Source of the DNA: Pseudozyma flocculosa PF-1
Lineage: Eukaryota > Basidiomycota > Ustilaginomycetes > Ustilaginales > Ustilaginaceae
Reading direction: 5' to 3'
Assembly: GCF_000417875.1 (NCBI RefSeq)
Contig: NW_006920896.1
Location: 90,202 to 138,812 of the forward strand
Length of the DNA: 48,611 bases
Within the stretch, counting starts at the first letter, position 1, and each line of letters starts with the position of its first letter. The translations under genes and the position numbers were made by a program. Under the pieces are notes generated by a model. The model saw nothing but the letters and a program-made list of their open reading frames with translations. It did not search any database and was not told where the DNA came from. Below, piece after piece: positions 1-11,719 of this stretch.

Positions 1-2061
1 CTGCGCCGCCAGTTTGGCTCGGCCGCCATCAAGGCGTTTGAGAGCGAGTCGGCCGCCGCCGGCGCTTCCGCCGGCGCCCGGGCGCGCGCCCAGGCCACCA
101 ATTCGAACCTCAAGCTCCGCAGCCACCTCTCGCAGCCAAAGGACTACTGGCCCCCCATCGGCCGCACTTTCACCGGCATCAACATGGACGTCCGCGACAC
201 GCGCAGCGGCCGCCTCTGCTCGTGGCAGCACGGCAAGGCCTACAAGCAGGTCCAGCTCCAGTTCCTCCAGGCCGTGCGCTCCCACGACCCCAACGCCCTC
301 ATGGCGCTCCTGCGCGTCTACCCGTGGCACATCGACACGCTCCTCCAGCTGTCCGACTACTCGCGCCACCAGGGCGACCTGGGCCAGGCGGCCGACTTCA
401 ACTCGCGCGCCCTCTTTGCCTTTGAGCGCACCGCCAGCCCCTACTTTACCTCGTGCCTCTCGTCGACCACCTCGGGCCCGCCCATGGTCGACTTTCTCAA
501 GATCGAGAATCGCGCCTTTTACCTGGCCGTCCACCGCAACCTCGGCTTCCTCGGCCGCCGCGGCACGTGGAGGACCGCCCTCGAGTGGGCCAAGATCCTC
601 CTCGGCCTCGGCCGCGACGGCGACGACCACCACGCCGCGCTGCTCTGGATCGACTTCCTGGCCATCAAGGCCAAGCAGGCGCGCTGGCTCGTCGAGCTGT
701 GCGACAAGCTCGACCTGCAGCGCGGCCGGCAGCGCGGCGGCGGCGTCAAGCGCGTCGAGGAGATCAGCGTGCGCGCCGAGACGTGCATCGACGACGAAAA
801 GGCCGACGCCGGCGAGGGCGACGGCTACGAGGGCACGCTCGACTGGTGCGTCGGGCTGCAGTACGCGCGCGCGCTGGCGTTCAAGGCCATTGAGCGCGAG
901 GAGAAGGACAAGAGCGGGCGGAGGAGCCGGGCGGCGCTGCGGCTGGCCATGGCGCGGTACCCGATGGCGGTGCCGCTGCTGGCCAACAAGGTGGGCATCG
1001 ACCTGCCGGGCAGCCTCGTCACCCACCCGCTGTTTGAGCTGCGGACGCGGTACGGCGAGGCTGGCGACGACAGCCTGCCGCACCTGCTCTCGCAGATCTA
1101 CGCGCTGCGCTCCGAGTCGCTGTGGAAGGAGCCGGGCTACCCCGAGTGGCTGCGCGACACGGCCGTCGAGCTGTTCCCCGTACTCAAGGCCGACTACGAA
1201 GCCACGGGCGCGGCCAAGAGGGCCAAGGCGGCCGTGGCGGACCTCAAGACGAGGCAGGGCATCTACCGGCACGTGCTCGTGTCTGACCTGCCGGACAGTG
1301 TTAGGCAGCAGCTGGTGGGCCACCTGCCGACCGAGGTGACGCGCAACGGCGAGATGATGGACGCCTTCGACCCCATTCCGCCCGTGTCCACGGAGCTCTA
1401 CGGCACCGTCGAGGGCGAGGGCGAGGGCGAGGGGGACGAGGACAGGGCGACGAGGTACGACGACGAGTACTTTGCGCCCATCATGGGCAGCGGTGGTGGA
1501 TCTCGGGGTGGCAGTGGAGGCGGAAGTCGAGCGCAAGGGCAGCAGGATGAGGCGGGGCTGATACAGGCGTTTATGAGGGCGATGCAGGGCGTGGGTGGGC
1601 TGCGGGGCTGGGACGCGGCCATGGAGGGCATGGACGACGAGACGAGGGTGAGTGCGCGCAGGGGCGTCGAGAAGGACATCACCAGGCAGGCAGCAGGCTA
1701 ACCCGCGGCTTACCGACCGACACCCCATTTGCCTTTTCCCGCCTTCGTCCCCTCTTCGCTGGACCTGCCGCGGATATAGGAGGACGTGATGGCGCAGATT
1801 CTCGAAATGACGGCGCAAGCACGGCGGGAGCGTGGGGCGGGCGAGGATGAACCGCCCGGTGGCTTTGGATTTGATCGGGACGGCCAAGACGACGACGAGG
1901 AAGGCGGCGGAGGGGATGAGGCAAGGGGAGGAGGGGGAGCGTTTGCGGCGCTGAGGAATGCGCTCAATGCCGTCTGGGGGATGGGCGGGACCGCTCACCA
2001 GCCCGCCGCCGCCGAGGATGAGGACGATGGCTTCGAGACGGAGGACGACGACGAGCAGTAG
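1..2061 (+). CDS. RQC1: TCF25/Rqc1 family ribosome quality control protein, 5' partial
   Basis: The family (human TCF25/NULP1, yeast Rqc1) belongs to the ribosome quality control complex that ubiquitinates stalled nascent chains on 60S subunits in the cytosol. The reading frame is open from base 1, so the N-terminal part lies outside the window. Two exons are seen: 1-1647 and 1780-2061. The 132-bp intron (GTGAGT donor at 1648, ATATAG acceptor ending at 1779) is phase 0. The visible protein is about 642 residues. Family-typical text includes the segment around 286-420 (PNALMALLRVYPWHIDTLLQ, then a QGDLGQAADF helix) and KIENRAFYLAVHRNLGFLGR near 500-560. The tail is Gly/Ser- and Asp/Glu-rich and ends in an acidic stretch. 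If the intron is retained, a stop at 1699-1701 removes this acidic end. Family assignment is confident; the exact role in this fungus is inferred. Confidence 0.88.
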
Positions 2062-3276
2062 TTGGCCAGCGGTCGACAAGGTTGATTGAACTGAATCGGA
2101 GGTGTTGAGCGAGTACAGTACAGCAGCTAGCGCCGCCGGGACATGCGGCGTGTGGTGCGGGATTAGACGACCTGGATTGACGGAACGTGGTGCGACTTGC
2201 GAGGGCTCGAGCGCACCCTCGGCCTACCTTTCCCCCGTCGATTTTGTCGAGGATTGGGGGGCGGAGCGGGTGTGACACACGCTTGTTTCCTCGACCTCGT
2301 CCCGTTGTACTTACTGTGGCTCGCTGTGCGTTGGCTTGGACCTTGACTTCGGGACGGGTGCTTACGATACGGAGACGAAGCACATAGCGGAATTACGCAG
2401 CCAGGCAACGGGGGGTCACATGCTGGAGGGTGTCCGCTCTGTGGGTCGACAGCGAGAGCGAGAAGCGGCAATGCTCCGCAACCCACACTGCTGCCTTCCT
2501 TGGGGCGCGCGCATGCCGTATCGCAAGGCACAGGCTAGGACACCAAGGCAAGGCGTACGCGGTAGAGAGTGACAGGACCCCGACCCGACCATGCATGCAT
2601 GGCGCTGAGCGACGAAGGTGATTGGCTTGGTTTAGCCGGCGTCGAGGGCCTGGCCTGGTCTGACCTGCCTGCCTGCCTGCCTGCCTCGGCTAGATCTGGT
2701 AATTGCCTGCCGCCTGCCGCCACGCCACCTTACCCGCGCAAATGCAAATGCGGGGCCCCTCGCTGTCTGGGGATGCGTGGCCCGAGCCCTCGTCTCGCCC
2801 CGTCTCGCCCGCTTGCCGCCCCGCCTCCGCTCGCCTCGCCTCGCCTAGCGTACCGTATCGGCCTTTGCCGTCGTCGAAGCTTGGTGAGTTCTCACGCAAG
2901 TTGCCCTAAAGTCGGACGCACGCTTTGCACTGGGCTACAATATCGACTTCGACTTGGACCGTGCTTGCGCGCCTGAGCCTGAGCCTGCCAGGCCTGGACT
3001 ACTGCCCTGTCACGTCTCCCCCTCGCTGCCATCGTGACCTGCCCTCGTCGCCGCAGCTGCCGTGAGCTTGGCCTGTGCTCGGTCGCAATGCAGTTGATAT
3101 AAAGCGCCCTGCTGTGCCTCGCCCTCTTCACCGCCCGCCCCGTGTGTGCACATCCTCATTCCCTACTGGCCCCCCCCCCGCAAACTCTCAGAGACCCCGC
3201 TCGCACTCCTCCGACTCGTCCCTTCTAGTCACACACCACATCGCCCACCCACGCACACCACGCCACATCGCCCAAC
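2062..3276. other. Intergenic region between RQC1 and the GMC oxidoreductase gene
   Basis: No supportable gene is seen. It should hold the 3' end of RQC1 and the promoter/5'UTR of the downstream gene. It contains a (CTGC)n tract near 2664-2686, a short CTCGC run near 2828-2846 and a TATA-like element near 3097. The last 150 bases are rich in C and CA, as in many fungal 5' leaders. Confidence 0.6.
3097..3103 (+). promoter_or_regulatory. TATA-like element upstream of the GMC oxidoreductase gene
   Basis: ATATAAA stands out in GC-rich DNA about 175 bp before the ATG at 3277, a plausible core-promoter distance in fungi. No transcript start is visible, so this is only a candidate. Confidence 0.35.
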
Positions 3277-5498
3277 ATGGGTCTCTTTTCCACCTCGACG
3301 CTCAACGAGAACCCGTCGTCGTACGCGACGCCGGCGGCCTTTGCCCCCTCGACGGTGCAGGAGGCACAGCGCGCCGCCACCTACGACTACGTCATCATCG
3401 GCGGCGGCACCGCCGGCTGCGTCCTCGCATCGCGCCTCTCGGAAGACGCAAACGTCTCCGTCCTCGTCCTCGAGGCCGGCGGCACCAACAACGTCCTCGA
3501 GACCCAGGCCCCGCTCACGTTCGGGAAGCTCTTCAAGACCGACAAGGACTGGAACTACGAGACCGTCCCGCAGGGCACCGTCGCCAACCGCGAGCTCTTC
3601 TGGCCCCGCGGAAAGATGATCGGCGGTAGCAGCAGCATGAACGCCATGTGAGTCCGGTCGTCGTCGCGGCTTGCGGGCGAGGTCGGGGTCGAATTGGGGA
3701 GCGCGGCACACGATCCCTTGCTAACCCGACCCTCTGCGCTTCGTTTCTGCTCTTCGTCATCCCTGCCTCGCCACTCTGTTCGCCGCAGGATGTACCACCA
3801 CTGCTCGTACACCGACTACGACGAGTGGGAAAAGGAGTTCGGCTGCAAGGGATGGGGATACAAGGACATGCAGCCCTACTTCCGCAAGGCAGAGCAGTGT
3901 GAGTGGCGCTTGGCTCACGTCGTTGTCCACTCTTGTCCCGACGTGCGCCGACATGGCTCCTGACCGCCTCCCCCTCCCTGGCCACCCACAGACACGCCCA
4001 ACGTCGGCCGCGCCCAGGTGGACCCGGTGCACCGCGGCAGCGACGGCCTGTGGCAGGTCGGACATAGCCACCTGTCCGAGATCGGCGGAAAGGGTTTTGT
4101 CGGCGGCTGCATCGAGACGGGCATCCCCTTTAACCCGGACATCAACACGCCGCGCGGAACCGAGGGCGTCACCCACATCATGACCTTCAGTGCGTCTGCC
4201 CCTCTCTCCCTGTCTCCCGTGTCTGTCGTCGTCGCGATGGTCGGACGGAATCACTGACGCGTCGACGACCCCGCCACCCCACCGCAGTCGACAAGAACGG
4301 TCGCCGCTCGTCGGCCGCCACGGCCTACCTGCCCCCCGCCGTGCAGAAGCGGTCCAACCTGACGATCGGCGTCAAGGTTATGGTGACGCGCGTCATCTTC
4401 GACCGCAACTCGTCGTCGCGCCCGCGTGCCATTGCCGTCGAGCTGGAAAAGGAGCGCGGAGGGCAGAAGTACTACGTCTCGGCGCGCACCAAGATTGTCC
4501 TCAGCGCCGGATCGATCAACACGCCGCAGACGCTCATGCTGAGCGGCGTCGGGCCGCGCGCCACCCTCGAGCGGCACGGCATCCCCGTCGTGCTCGACAA
4601 CCCCAACGTCGGCCAGCACCTCAAGGACCACTTCTGCACCAGCACCATCCTCTGCAAGGCCAAGCCGCAGTATACGCTCGACTTCCTCGGCAGTCAAATC
4701 GGCGCCCTGCCCGCCCTCGCCCGCTGGCTCGTCACGGGTGGAGGACCGCTGACCAACAACGTCGGAGAGTGTGCCGCCTTTTTCCGCTCGACCGACGAAA
4801 AGTTGCCCGGCACCCACGCGCTCACCAAGCCCGAGAACAAGCCCGCCTTCCACGGATCCCTCGGTATCGGCCCAGACCTCGAGGTGATCGGTTGCCCACT
4901 CCAGTACCTCGACCATGGATTCAAAACGGCTCAGCACGGTGATGGCGTTTTCTCAATGGTTCCCATCGGTCTGCGTCCCAAGTCGGTGGGCGAGATTTCG
5001 ATCCGCAGCGCCGACGCGTGGGACAAGGCGGTGATCGACCCGCGCTACTGGACCGACGAGGGCGACAACGACCGCAAGGTGCTGCTGGCGGGCGTGCGCA
5101 TCTGCCTCAAGATTGCGCACTCGGACGCCCTCAAGCCGTACCTGGAGCAGATGCCTGTCGACAACGACCCGTCGAGCTTCTACTGGCCCTACTGCGCCGA
5201 TCCGGACCAGATCACCGACGACCAGATCTGGAACTGGATGACGCGCGACGCCTTCACCCTCTACCACCCCGTCGCCTCGGCGCGCATGGGACCCAGCGCG
5301 GCAGAGTCGGTCCTCGACCTCGACCTCGACGTGCATGGCATCGACGGCCTCGCCGTGTGCGACGCCAGCGTCTTCCCCGAGCAGATCGCGGGCCACCCCA
5401 CCGCCGCTGTCATCGCCGTCGCAGAGAAGCACGCCGAGCTCCTCAAGCGCGCCGCAAAGGCCAATGCCGACGCCCTCCCCGCCACCCCGCGGCTCTAG
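3277..5498 (+). CDS. GMC-family FAD oxidoreductase (choline dehydrogenase/alcohol oxidase-like)
   Basis: Four exons join in frame to 629 residues: 3277-3647, 3789-3898, 3992-4189, 4288-5498. GMC enzymes oxidise an alcohol or sugar hydroxyl with FAD. The FAD-binding Rossmann motif is at residues 37-47 (DYVIIGGGTAG), followed by LVLEAG with the ribose-binding Glu66. GMC signature 1 (WPRGKMIGGSSSMNAM) spans the first intron and signature 2 is LSAGSINTPQTLMLSG in exon 4. The catalytic pair is His553 (YHPVASARMG) and His596 (AGHPTAA). Length is normal for the family. No signal peptide is apparent: the N-terminus is Ser/Thr/Ala-rich and the protein is probably intracellular. The substrate cannot be read from sequence; choline, an aryl alcohol or a medium-chain alcohol are all possible. 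The start has a good context (CAACATGG) and is the only ATG giving the complete FAD fold. Confidence 0.92.
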
Positions 5499-5882
5499 GG
5501 CACCGCCCCTCGCCTCTTCGCTCGACTGCGTTTCACCTGCTCCGACCGTCCAGCTCAGCCCAGCACCCACCGTCCGTCCCCTCTGTACCGTTCGATACCT
5601 CCCTCCTGTCCATGTCTTCAACCCATGTATTTACTCACCGCACGCCCGTCGCCCGGAATCTCATCTTTCCTGTCATGCACTCGCCTCGCCTCGCCTCGGC
5701 CCGTGCCTGCCTGCCGGCCACCTCCAACAAGAGGGACGGGTGAGAAGTGTACGATCCTCCCGTCGAAGCATGCACCAAATGCAAAGGGTTGGTGTCGAGA
5801 TTCCCGTCGCTCGACGCGCACGACGCGCCGCAAACATCGGTCCGCCCGCACATCCACTTCGCCGGCGTGCTACGACGTCACC

Positions 5883-5913
5883 CGGCTCGGCTCGGCTCGG
5901 CTCGGCTCGGCTC
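5883..5913. repeat. (GGCTC)n microsatellite
   Basis: About six tandem copies of the pentamer GGCTC lie in the convergent intergenic region. A five-base unit would shift any reading frame, consistent with non-coding DNA. Confidence 0.9.
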
Positions 5914-6184
5914 GCGGAGCGGCAGTGAAGTTGGGGGAGGCTGGAAACTGCTTTAGGATGAAAGAGGGGCCAGACTAATGTCGATACGAGGGAAGGAGGA
6001 AGGACCGAGGGTGCTTGGGATTGCGCGCAGCATCATCCCGCTCCGCCTGAGGAGCATCTCTTTTTTCCGGAGGTACAAAGGACCACGGCCAGGCCGGGCC
6101 TGGCCATGCGGCGAGGATGACGGGTTGACCTCGAGCAGACTACAATACTCGATCCGACTATAGAACTCGAGCAGACAGACAAAC

Positions 6185-6229
6185 GATGCGATGCCATGCG
6201 ATGCCATGCCATGCCATGGCATGCGATGC
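6185..6229. repeat. (ATGCC/ATGCG)n microsatellite
   Basis: Tandem variants of ATGCC and ATGCG lie just 3' of the ELG1 stop codon (ELG1 is on the minus strand). The same ATGCC pentamer recurs near 29376-29402 and 29630-29648. Confidence 0.85.
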
Positions 6230-6247
6230 ACGTCGATTCGGAAAGGA

Positions 6248-9200
6248 TCACATCGAGTCTCGCGCGAAAGCCCTGCCTCCCGAAACGGCCACAGCCCTCG
6301 TCTCCAGCGGACCAAAGGGCAACCACCGCACATACTCTCCACCGCGTCCGGATCCAAAGGCCGTCAGGAAGCGGGTCGAGTTGCGCGTGCTCCTGCCACC
6401 CTCTCCATCGGCTGCAGCGGCGGTGGCGGCAGCGATGTGGGCGGCCTGTTCTGCGTCGTCCCATGTCGACATGGCGCGGATGGCGGGCGCATAGTCGAGT
6501 ACGGTCGCCGTCGATTGCGCCGTCGAGGTGGGCGCGGGGTGCAGTAGCCGCGTCAGCGTGGCGATGGCGTGGCTCGTCTTCGCCCTGCTCGCCGCGCGGC
6601 CCGAGCGAGACATCGGGACCGGAGGAGGGGAAGGCATGTCGTCGTCGAAGTCAGTATGAGCCTCCCTCTCTCTGCCTGCCACCACCGACCGACGTGGAAC
6701 CGCCGCCACGTGGACGCACCGTTTCTGCTCCAGCTCCCATCCCGACCCGGCCTCGATGCCGGCGCCACCGACCAGACCGATGACCGTCGAGGCAAAGTCG
6801 GGCATGTATCGGAAGCTACCCGGCCGATGGGGCGGTACCGCCAGCGGCTGCGAGAAGAGCTGGCGCATGTGCGGCGCCAGCTGCTGTTCGGCTGTCGTCA
6901 GGTGCGGTGGCTGGCCGTACTATTGGCGGAGCAGGGAGAAGGAGAATTGGAGCGTCAGCTGAGCGAGCGCCGCGCAGTCAACGCGAGGCAAAAGGGTCGA
7001 GACTTACGGCTTCCGGGTCTTCGTCCCACTGCATCGCGTGGACGTAGGACAGCGGGTCGTACCGCCTGGCCTCGAGGCGGAGCTGCGCGATGTCGCTCAG
7101 CTCGCCTCCGGTGCTGCTTCCCATCGACGGCGCGGGCACGAGCACGGCCACTGGCGTCAGGTTCGGCTCCGGCTCCGGCTCTGCACCGCTGCCGGGCTGC
7201 ACCACCGACAGAGCCAACGAGAGCTGGTTGATGGCCTGCCGCAGGTCCACCCTCTGCTCGCATTTCCCATCCGCCCTCTCTCGCACCACCTCGTCCCACT
7301 GCTCGAGCATCTCCGGATGCACCGGCCCGTCGGCACGAGGATACCTCGCAAACGCATCCGCGCACAACGGCGCCGCGAGGTCTCGGCTCTCCCTGAGCAC
7401 CTCGGCCGCACTCGCCTCGTCGAGCAGGACGCCCCGAGACGCAGCAGCAAGGAGGCGGAGGTACACCGAGGCCGTGCTGGCGTCGACCCGCTGGAACGCA
7501 AGGTGCTCCTGGATCGGCAGGTCCGACGCCGGGATCATCGCGGCGTCGTTGCACGTGACAATGACGGGCCGCCGCGACTCGGCAATGAGCTCGACGATGG
7601 CCGTCCAGAAGCCCTTGTCGTCCTCGTAGAGCACGTCAGCCTCTTCGACGAGGATCAGGCTCTGCCGAACCGCCGGCGAGGTGCCCTTCCTCGCATCGCC
7701 TGGCCCGTCAAGGGCGTCTTCGGAAGCGCTCGCCTTCGCCGAGGCCGGGGCTGGAGCCGGCGCTCCCTTGCGCCAGGTGGCCCCTCCGCCCGTGCCGCCG
7801 CTCGAGACCATGTGGTTGCGTCCGAGATCGCCCACGGCGCTGTGCAAGTCCTTGCCGCTCCTCCGGCCCATGCCCGGAAACAGCTCAAACACCTCGTAAC
7901 CCAGCTCGGCTGCGCACGCGTACACTGCGGCGGTCTTACCCGAGCCCGACGGCCCAGAGAGGAGGAGGCAGTTGGTGAGATGCGCCGCAGATGCAAACGT
8001 GGGCTGCACCGGCGCCGCGCCCGGGTTCGGTTGCAACTGCGCTTGCGCTTGCGCCTGCGACTGCGACTGCGACTGCGTCGTCGGCGCCGAGGCGCTGCCC
8101 TGCGACATTGCCAGGGCCGCCACCTCGTCCTCGGTCGTTTCGCCCGCCGTCGAGGCGCTACCCCCGCGCCGGAACTGGTCGAACCACGCCTCCTCTTCCT
8201 CGGAGTCATCGACGATAAAGTCGGCCATCTCGGAGCCGCCCTCGTCGTCGTCGCTGCCGATGCGCCTCGCCCGCCTCCGCTTCTTGTCGACGCGCTTCTG
8301 GATCATGCGCGGGCCAGACGCGCGGTCGGCGAGCTTGCGCCGCTTCGATTTGGCACGAGAGGCGTCGGCGCGGGCCTGCGCGGCGCTGACAGTGCCGCTG
8401 CTGCTGCTGGCGCCGGTTGCTGGGCCGGGCGCAGTGACGAGCAGGGCGCGCAGCCAGTCCCTCATGTAGGTGGCGCTCGACTCGTTGCCGAGGCACTCGG
8501 ATGCGGTCTGCGGGCGGAAGGCGTCGTTGAGAAGGTGCTGCGACGTGCGCGCAGGACGGCGGTCGGTATGGCGGTCCACCAGGTCGAGCAGATGCTGGAA
8601 GCTCGAGGGCAGCGAGCCGTCGGCCGACGCCCAGGCGGACAGGTCGATCTGGCGTCGCACTGCCTCGGCTGACGATGCTGCTGGGCAGTGTCTCGTCGTT
8701 CGATGCGTGCCGTTGATGGGGATCCTCTGCCTCGCTATGCGGCTGGCCAAGGGTACGTCTGGCATGGTCTGCCCTCCCGCCGTGCGTCGCTCCTGCCGTG
8801 CCTTGCGCGACGACTCCGAGTCCGACGTATAGGCAGCGGCCTTCTGCTTGGCCCACTGCAGCGCCTGCTCTTCAGGCGGCCACAGGTTCCTGACGTGCGC
8901 CTCGCCGCGCCCGGGCCAGGCAGCTTCGAGCGGCGCCTTGGATCGCACATTGCGTGCGGCAGAGCCAGAACAGGCCGACCCGCCTTTTTGCGCAAACAGA
9001 CTCCACCGCGGTGGCTCCTGGCGCATCGGCGGCAGGGGTGCTGGCGGCGGTCTGGCTTTTGCCTTGCCCTTGGAGACAAGCTGCGGCATCTCGTCGTCGG
9101 TCTCGGAGGCAGGGGTCGCTGCTGCTGCTGGCGGAGGGGGCCTCTGAGCTTTGTCCCTCATGGCGAAGAACGGGTGGGGTTTCACGTCTGGCTTGGTGGA

Positions 9201-9893
9201 AATGGTGCCGCGGACATCGAGGCTGAGCCTGTCGCTTCGTTTTGGCTTGTCTGCCGCGAAAGCAGGCGATGGGCCAGCCATGTTGCTGTGCACGATCTCG
9301 ATGTCGCCGCCGTCATCGTCTCCATCCAGTTCCGGGATATCTCCGTTCTGCTTCGGGGTCACTGCGACGGCTGGATCGACGAGCGACGAGGCCGAGGCAG
9401 AACCAGGCCTGCTCGGGCGCTTCCTCTTTGGCTTGCCGACTTCGGCCTGGTCCTTGAGCAGCGAAGCCTCTAGCTTTGCATCTGCGCGCAGCACGGCCTT
9501 GAGGTCCTCGCGGTAGGATACGGGCGCCTTTGCGCGGCTGGAGCGGGTTGGGCGGCTGGGACCGGGTGTGCTGCTCTGGTCCGCATCGGGGTCGGGTTCC
9601 GCCGGCTGCGGCTGCGTCTGGGGCTGTGGCTGTGGCTTTGGACGAAAGAGGGGGTGTAGGCTAGACGGATCGACGCCGCCGTTTTCCTTCAAGTGAGCGG
9701 CGAGCTGATCCTTGTTCGAGGCCGGAGCGACGGACGGGGGCGGCGTCGATGGCCAGCTCTGTGTGCCGGCATCGCCGCTGGCATTGGCGGGTGGCGGCGT
9801 GGTAGGGAGCGAGGAGGGCGGGTTGTCCGGCAGGTGTTGGATCTGTGATGGGGGAGGGTCACGACCGCCAAATGGCAGGGTGGCCTGTTTCAT
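6248..9893 (-). CDS. ELG1: Elg1/ATAD5-like RFC-type AAA+ clamp unloader
   Basis: Elg1/ATAD5 replaces Rfc1 in an RFC-like complex that unloads PCNA from replicated chromatin in the nucleus. Exons on the minus strand are 9893-7008 and 6919-6248, giving about 1185 residues. The 88-bp intron has a GTAAGT donor at 7007 and an AATAG acceptor at 6920, phase 0. The N-terminal half is low-complexity and basic. The ATPase core has Walker A GPSGSGKT near residue 646 and a Walker B written LILVEEAD near 745, the EE form typical of ATAD5/Elg1, followed by RRPVIVTCND. The second exon carries the family C-terminus (LDYAPAIRAM, then RSTRNSTRFL). I chose the ATG at 9893 because the residues before it translate a GGTGC repeat, and it starts with a PIP-like KQATLPF. 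Ctf18 or Rad24 are less likely given the EE Walker B and the C-terminal region. Confidence 0.88.
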
Positions 9894-10477
9894 CCCCTCG
9901 TCGTCGCGGTGCGGTGCGGTGCGGTGCGGTGCGGTCGAGGAGCAAGGGGGCAAGGGGCCGGAGGAGGAGGAGGTTCAAGAGGGTGTGGATAGGGCGAGCA
10001 TGCGTGGCAGTACGAGCGTGCGTGGTAGGGGTCGAGGTAGATGGAGCAGCAGAGAGACAGCGCAAGGGAAGCAGAGAGAGGTGTGGGTTGGGTTGGTGGC
10101 TGTGGTCGCGGTCGGAGGGTCTGCCAGTCGAGCAGAATCGACCGTCGGCCCACCCGCCCGCACGCCCGCCCGCACGCATCCCCAACACTCAAGTGGAGCA
10201 GTCACGCCGCCGCCGCCGCCGCCGGCGACACAAAAACGGGGGTCGCGTCTCGGCTTCGGCCCGTCGCGTTGAGCGCTCCCTCACCCAGGCGGCACATCCG
10301 TCGGGAGACCCGCGCCTCCTCTTGTCTCCCCGGCTGCCTTGACAACCACACCGGATCGATGACACGTAGCTCTCTTGCCCCGCTCGGCCGCTCAAAGGAG
10401 TGCTGTATTCGACACGCCAATGACACTTCTACGACTGCACGCCCAGCGACGACGCCGCTCTCGGCGCGCCCGCCCGC
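9894..10477. other. Intergenic region, promoter side of ELG1
   Basis: No gene is seen. It contains the ELG1 5' leader on the minus strand, with a (GGTGC)n repeat just before the start codon, and the 3' region of the cyclophilin gene. A CCG run near 10206-10222 is the only other simple structure noted. Confidence 0.6.
9907..9935. repeat. (GGTGC)n microsatellite in the ELG1 5' leader
   Basis: Five to six tandem GGTGC pentamers begin 14 bp upstream of the chosen ELG1 ATG. On the ELG1 strand they would read GCACC and lie in the 5'UTR. Confidence 0.88.
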
Positions 10478-11719
10478 TCAGGAAAACATCTTCGAGTAGG
10501 CCGCCCGCTGCGCCTTGACCTTGGCCTCCCTGCGCTTGACCAGCGCCGCCTTTTCCCGCTTGATGCCCGCATCGTTGGGCGCCAGCTGCAGCGCGTGCCC
10601 CAGGTCCGCCTCGGCCCCCTCGTCGTCCTTGCGCGCCACCTTGGACAGCGCGCGCCGGAAGTAGGCCTTGGCCAGCTCCGCCTGCGTCTTGTCGTCGAGC
10701 GACGACGACGACGACGGCGCCGCCGACGTCCCCTCGCCGCCAGCCGCTTCGCCCCACCCGCTGCCGCCCAGCCTCTCAATCACGCCCGTGCAGCACGTCT
10801 CGGCCAGCCGCGTGTCGGGCGACGGCGTCAGCTTGAGCGCGCACAGCGCAGAGTTGAGCTGCAGCGGCGTGCGCAGCGACGTGTACTCGGCGCAGAATGC
10901 CGCGTCGCCCTGCTTGTCGTCGGGCAGCACCGGGTGCACGTTGAGGTAGCGCAGCGCCTTTTGGTACTTGGCCAGCGCCGTCGCGTACTCCTGCTTGCCA
11001 AACACGCCGTTGGCTATCGCGCGCAGCTCGTTGGCGATCCGCAGGCACACCTCCGGTCGGGCCTCGCAGTCCTCTTGGTCGTAGTCCTCGGGAAACTCCT
11101 CGTACCGGTCGCCCGTCGCGTCGGCCTCGATGCCGTAGTCGCCGCCCTCGGGGATCTGGCCGCAGTCGTCGATGGTGATGGCCTGCACCGGCTTGTCGTT
11201 GTCCGTGGGCGACTTTTCGATGCGGCGCACCACGCCCTTGCCGCGCAGCACGCGCCCAAAGACGACGTGCTTGCCGTCGAGGTGCGGCGTGGGCACCGTC
11301 GTGACGAAAAACTGCGAGCCGTTGGTGCCCGGGCCGGCGTTGGCCATGCTGAGCAAAAAGGGGCGGTCGTGCTTGCCCTCGAGGTTCTCGTCCTCAAACT
11401 TTTCGCCGTAGATCGACTCGCCGCCGGTGCCGTTGCCGCGGGTAAAGTCGCCGCCCTGGATCATGAACCTTTCAATGACGCGGTGGAAGCCGCTGCCCTT
11501 GAAGTGCAGCTTGGCGCCCGAAGCGCTGGTGCCCTTTTCGCCCGTGCAGAGGGCGCGGAAGTTTTCGGCCGTCTTGGGCACGCGGTCGGCGTACAGCTCG
11601 AAGACGATGCGGTTGGCGCCCTTGGACGTCGGTGCGGGCGAGCCGGCGAAGCCGACGTCGAAAAAGACGATGGGGTTGCCCGGCGCAGGAGGCGCGGCTC
11701 GCTCGGCATCGGTCGACAT
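10478..11719 (-). CDS. CPR6: Cyclophilin-40 type peptidyl-prolyl isomerase with TPR domain
   Basis: A single-exon gene of 413 residues. Residues 15-195 form a cyclophilin domain with catalytic Arg80 (FHRVI), Phe85 (MIQGGDFT follows), Gln136/Phe137 and His151 (LDGKHVVFG). Residues about 220-405 form a TPR domain that in Cpr6/Cyp40 binds the C-terminal MEEVD tail of Hsp90; the basic end ([16 protein letters not shown]) is like Cpr6. The position equal to Trp121 of cyclophilin A is His146 (PTPHLDG), as in human Cyp40, which goes with weaker cyclosporin binding. Yeast Cpr6 has 371 residues; the excess here includes a Ser/Gly-rich insert in the TPR region. It is cytosolic, an Hsp90 co-chaperone by family. 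The ATG at 11719 gives a short acidic N-terminus before the fold. Confidence 0.95.
   Translation of the reverse strand: MSTDAERAAPPAPGNPIVFFDVGFAGSPAPTSKGANRIVFELYADRVPKTAENFRALCTGEKGTSASGAKLHFKGSGFHRVIERFMIQGGDFTRGNGTGGESIYGEKFEDENLEGKHDRPFLLSMANAGPGTNGSQFFVTTVPTPHLDGKHVVFGRVLRGKGVVRRIEKSPTDNDKPVQAITIDDCGQIPEGGDYGIEADATGDRYEEFPEDYDQEDCEARPEVCLRIANELRAIANGVFGKQEYATALAKYQKALRYLNVHPVLPDDKQGDAAFCAEYTSLRTPLQLNSALCALKLTPSPDTRLAETCCTGVIERLGGSGWGEAAGGEGTSAAPSSSSSLDDKTQAELAKAYFRRALSKVARKDDEGAEADLGHALQLAPNDAGIKREKAALVKRREAKVKAQRAAYSKMFS

Larger units (their letters stand above)
5499..6247. other. Convergent intergenic region, GMC gene and ELG1
   Basis: No gene is seen. It holds the 3' regions of two convergent genes plus two pentanucleotide repeats, listed separately, at 5883-5913 and 6185-6229. 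Confidence 0.6.
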
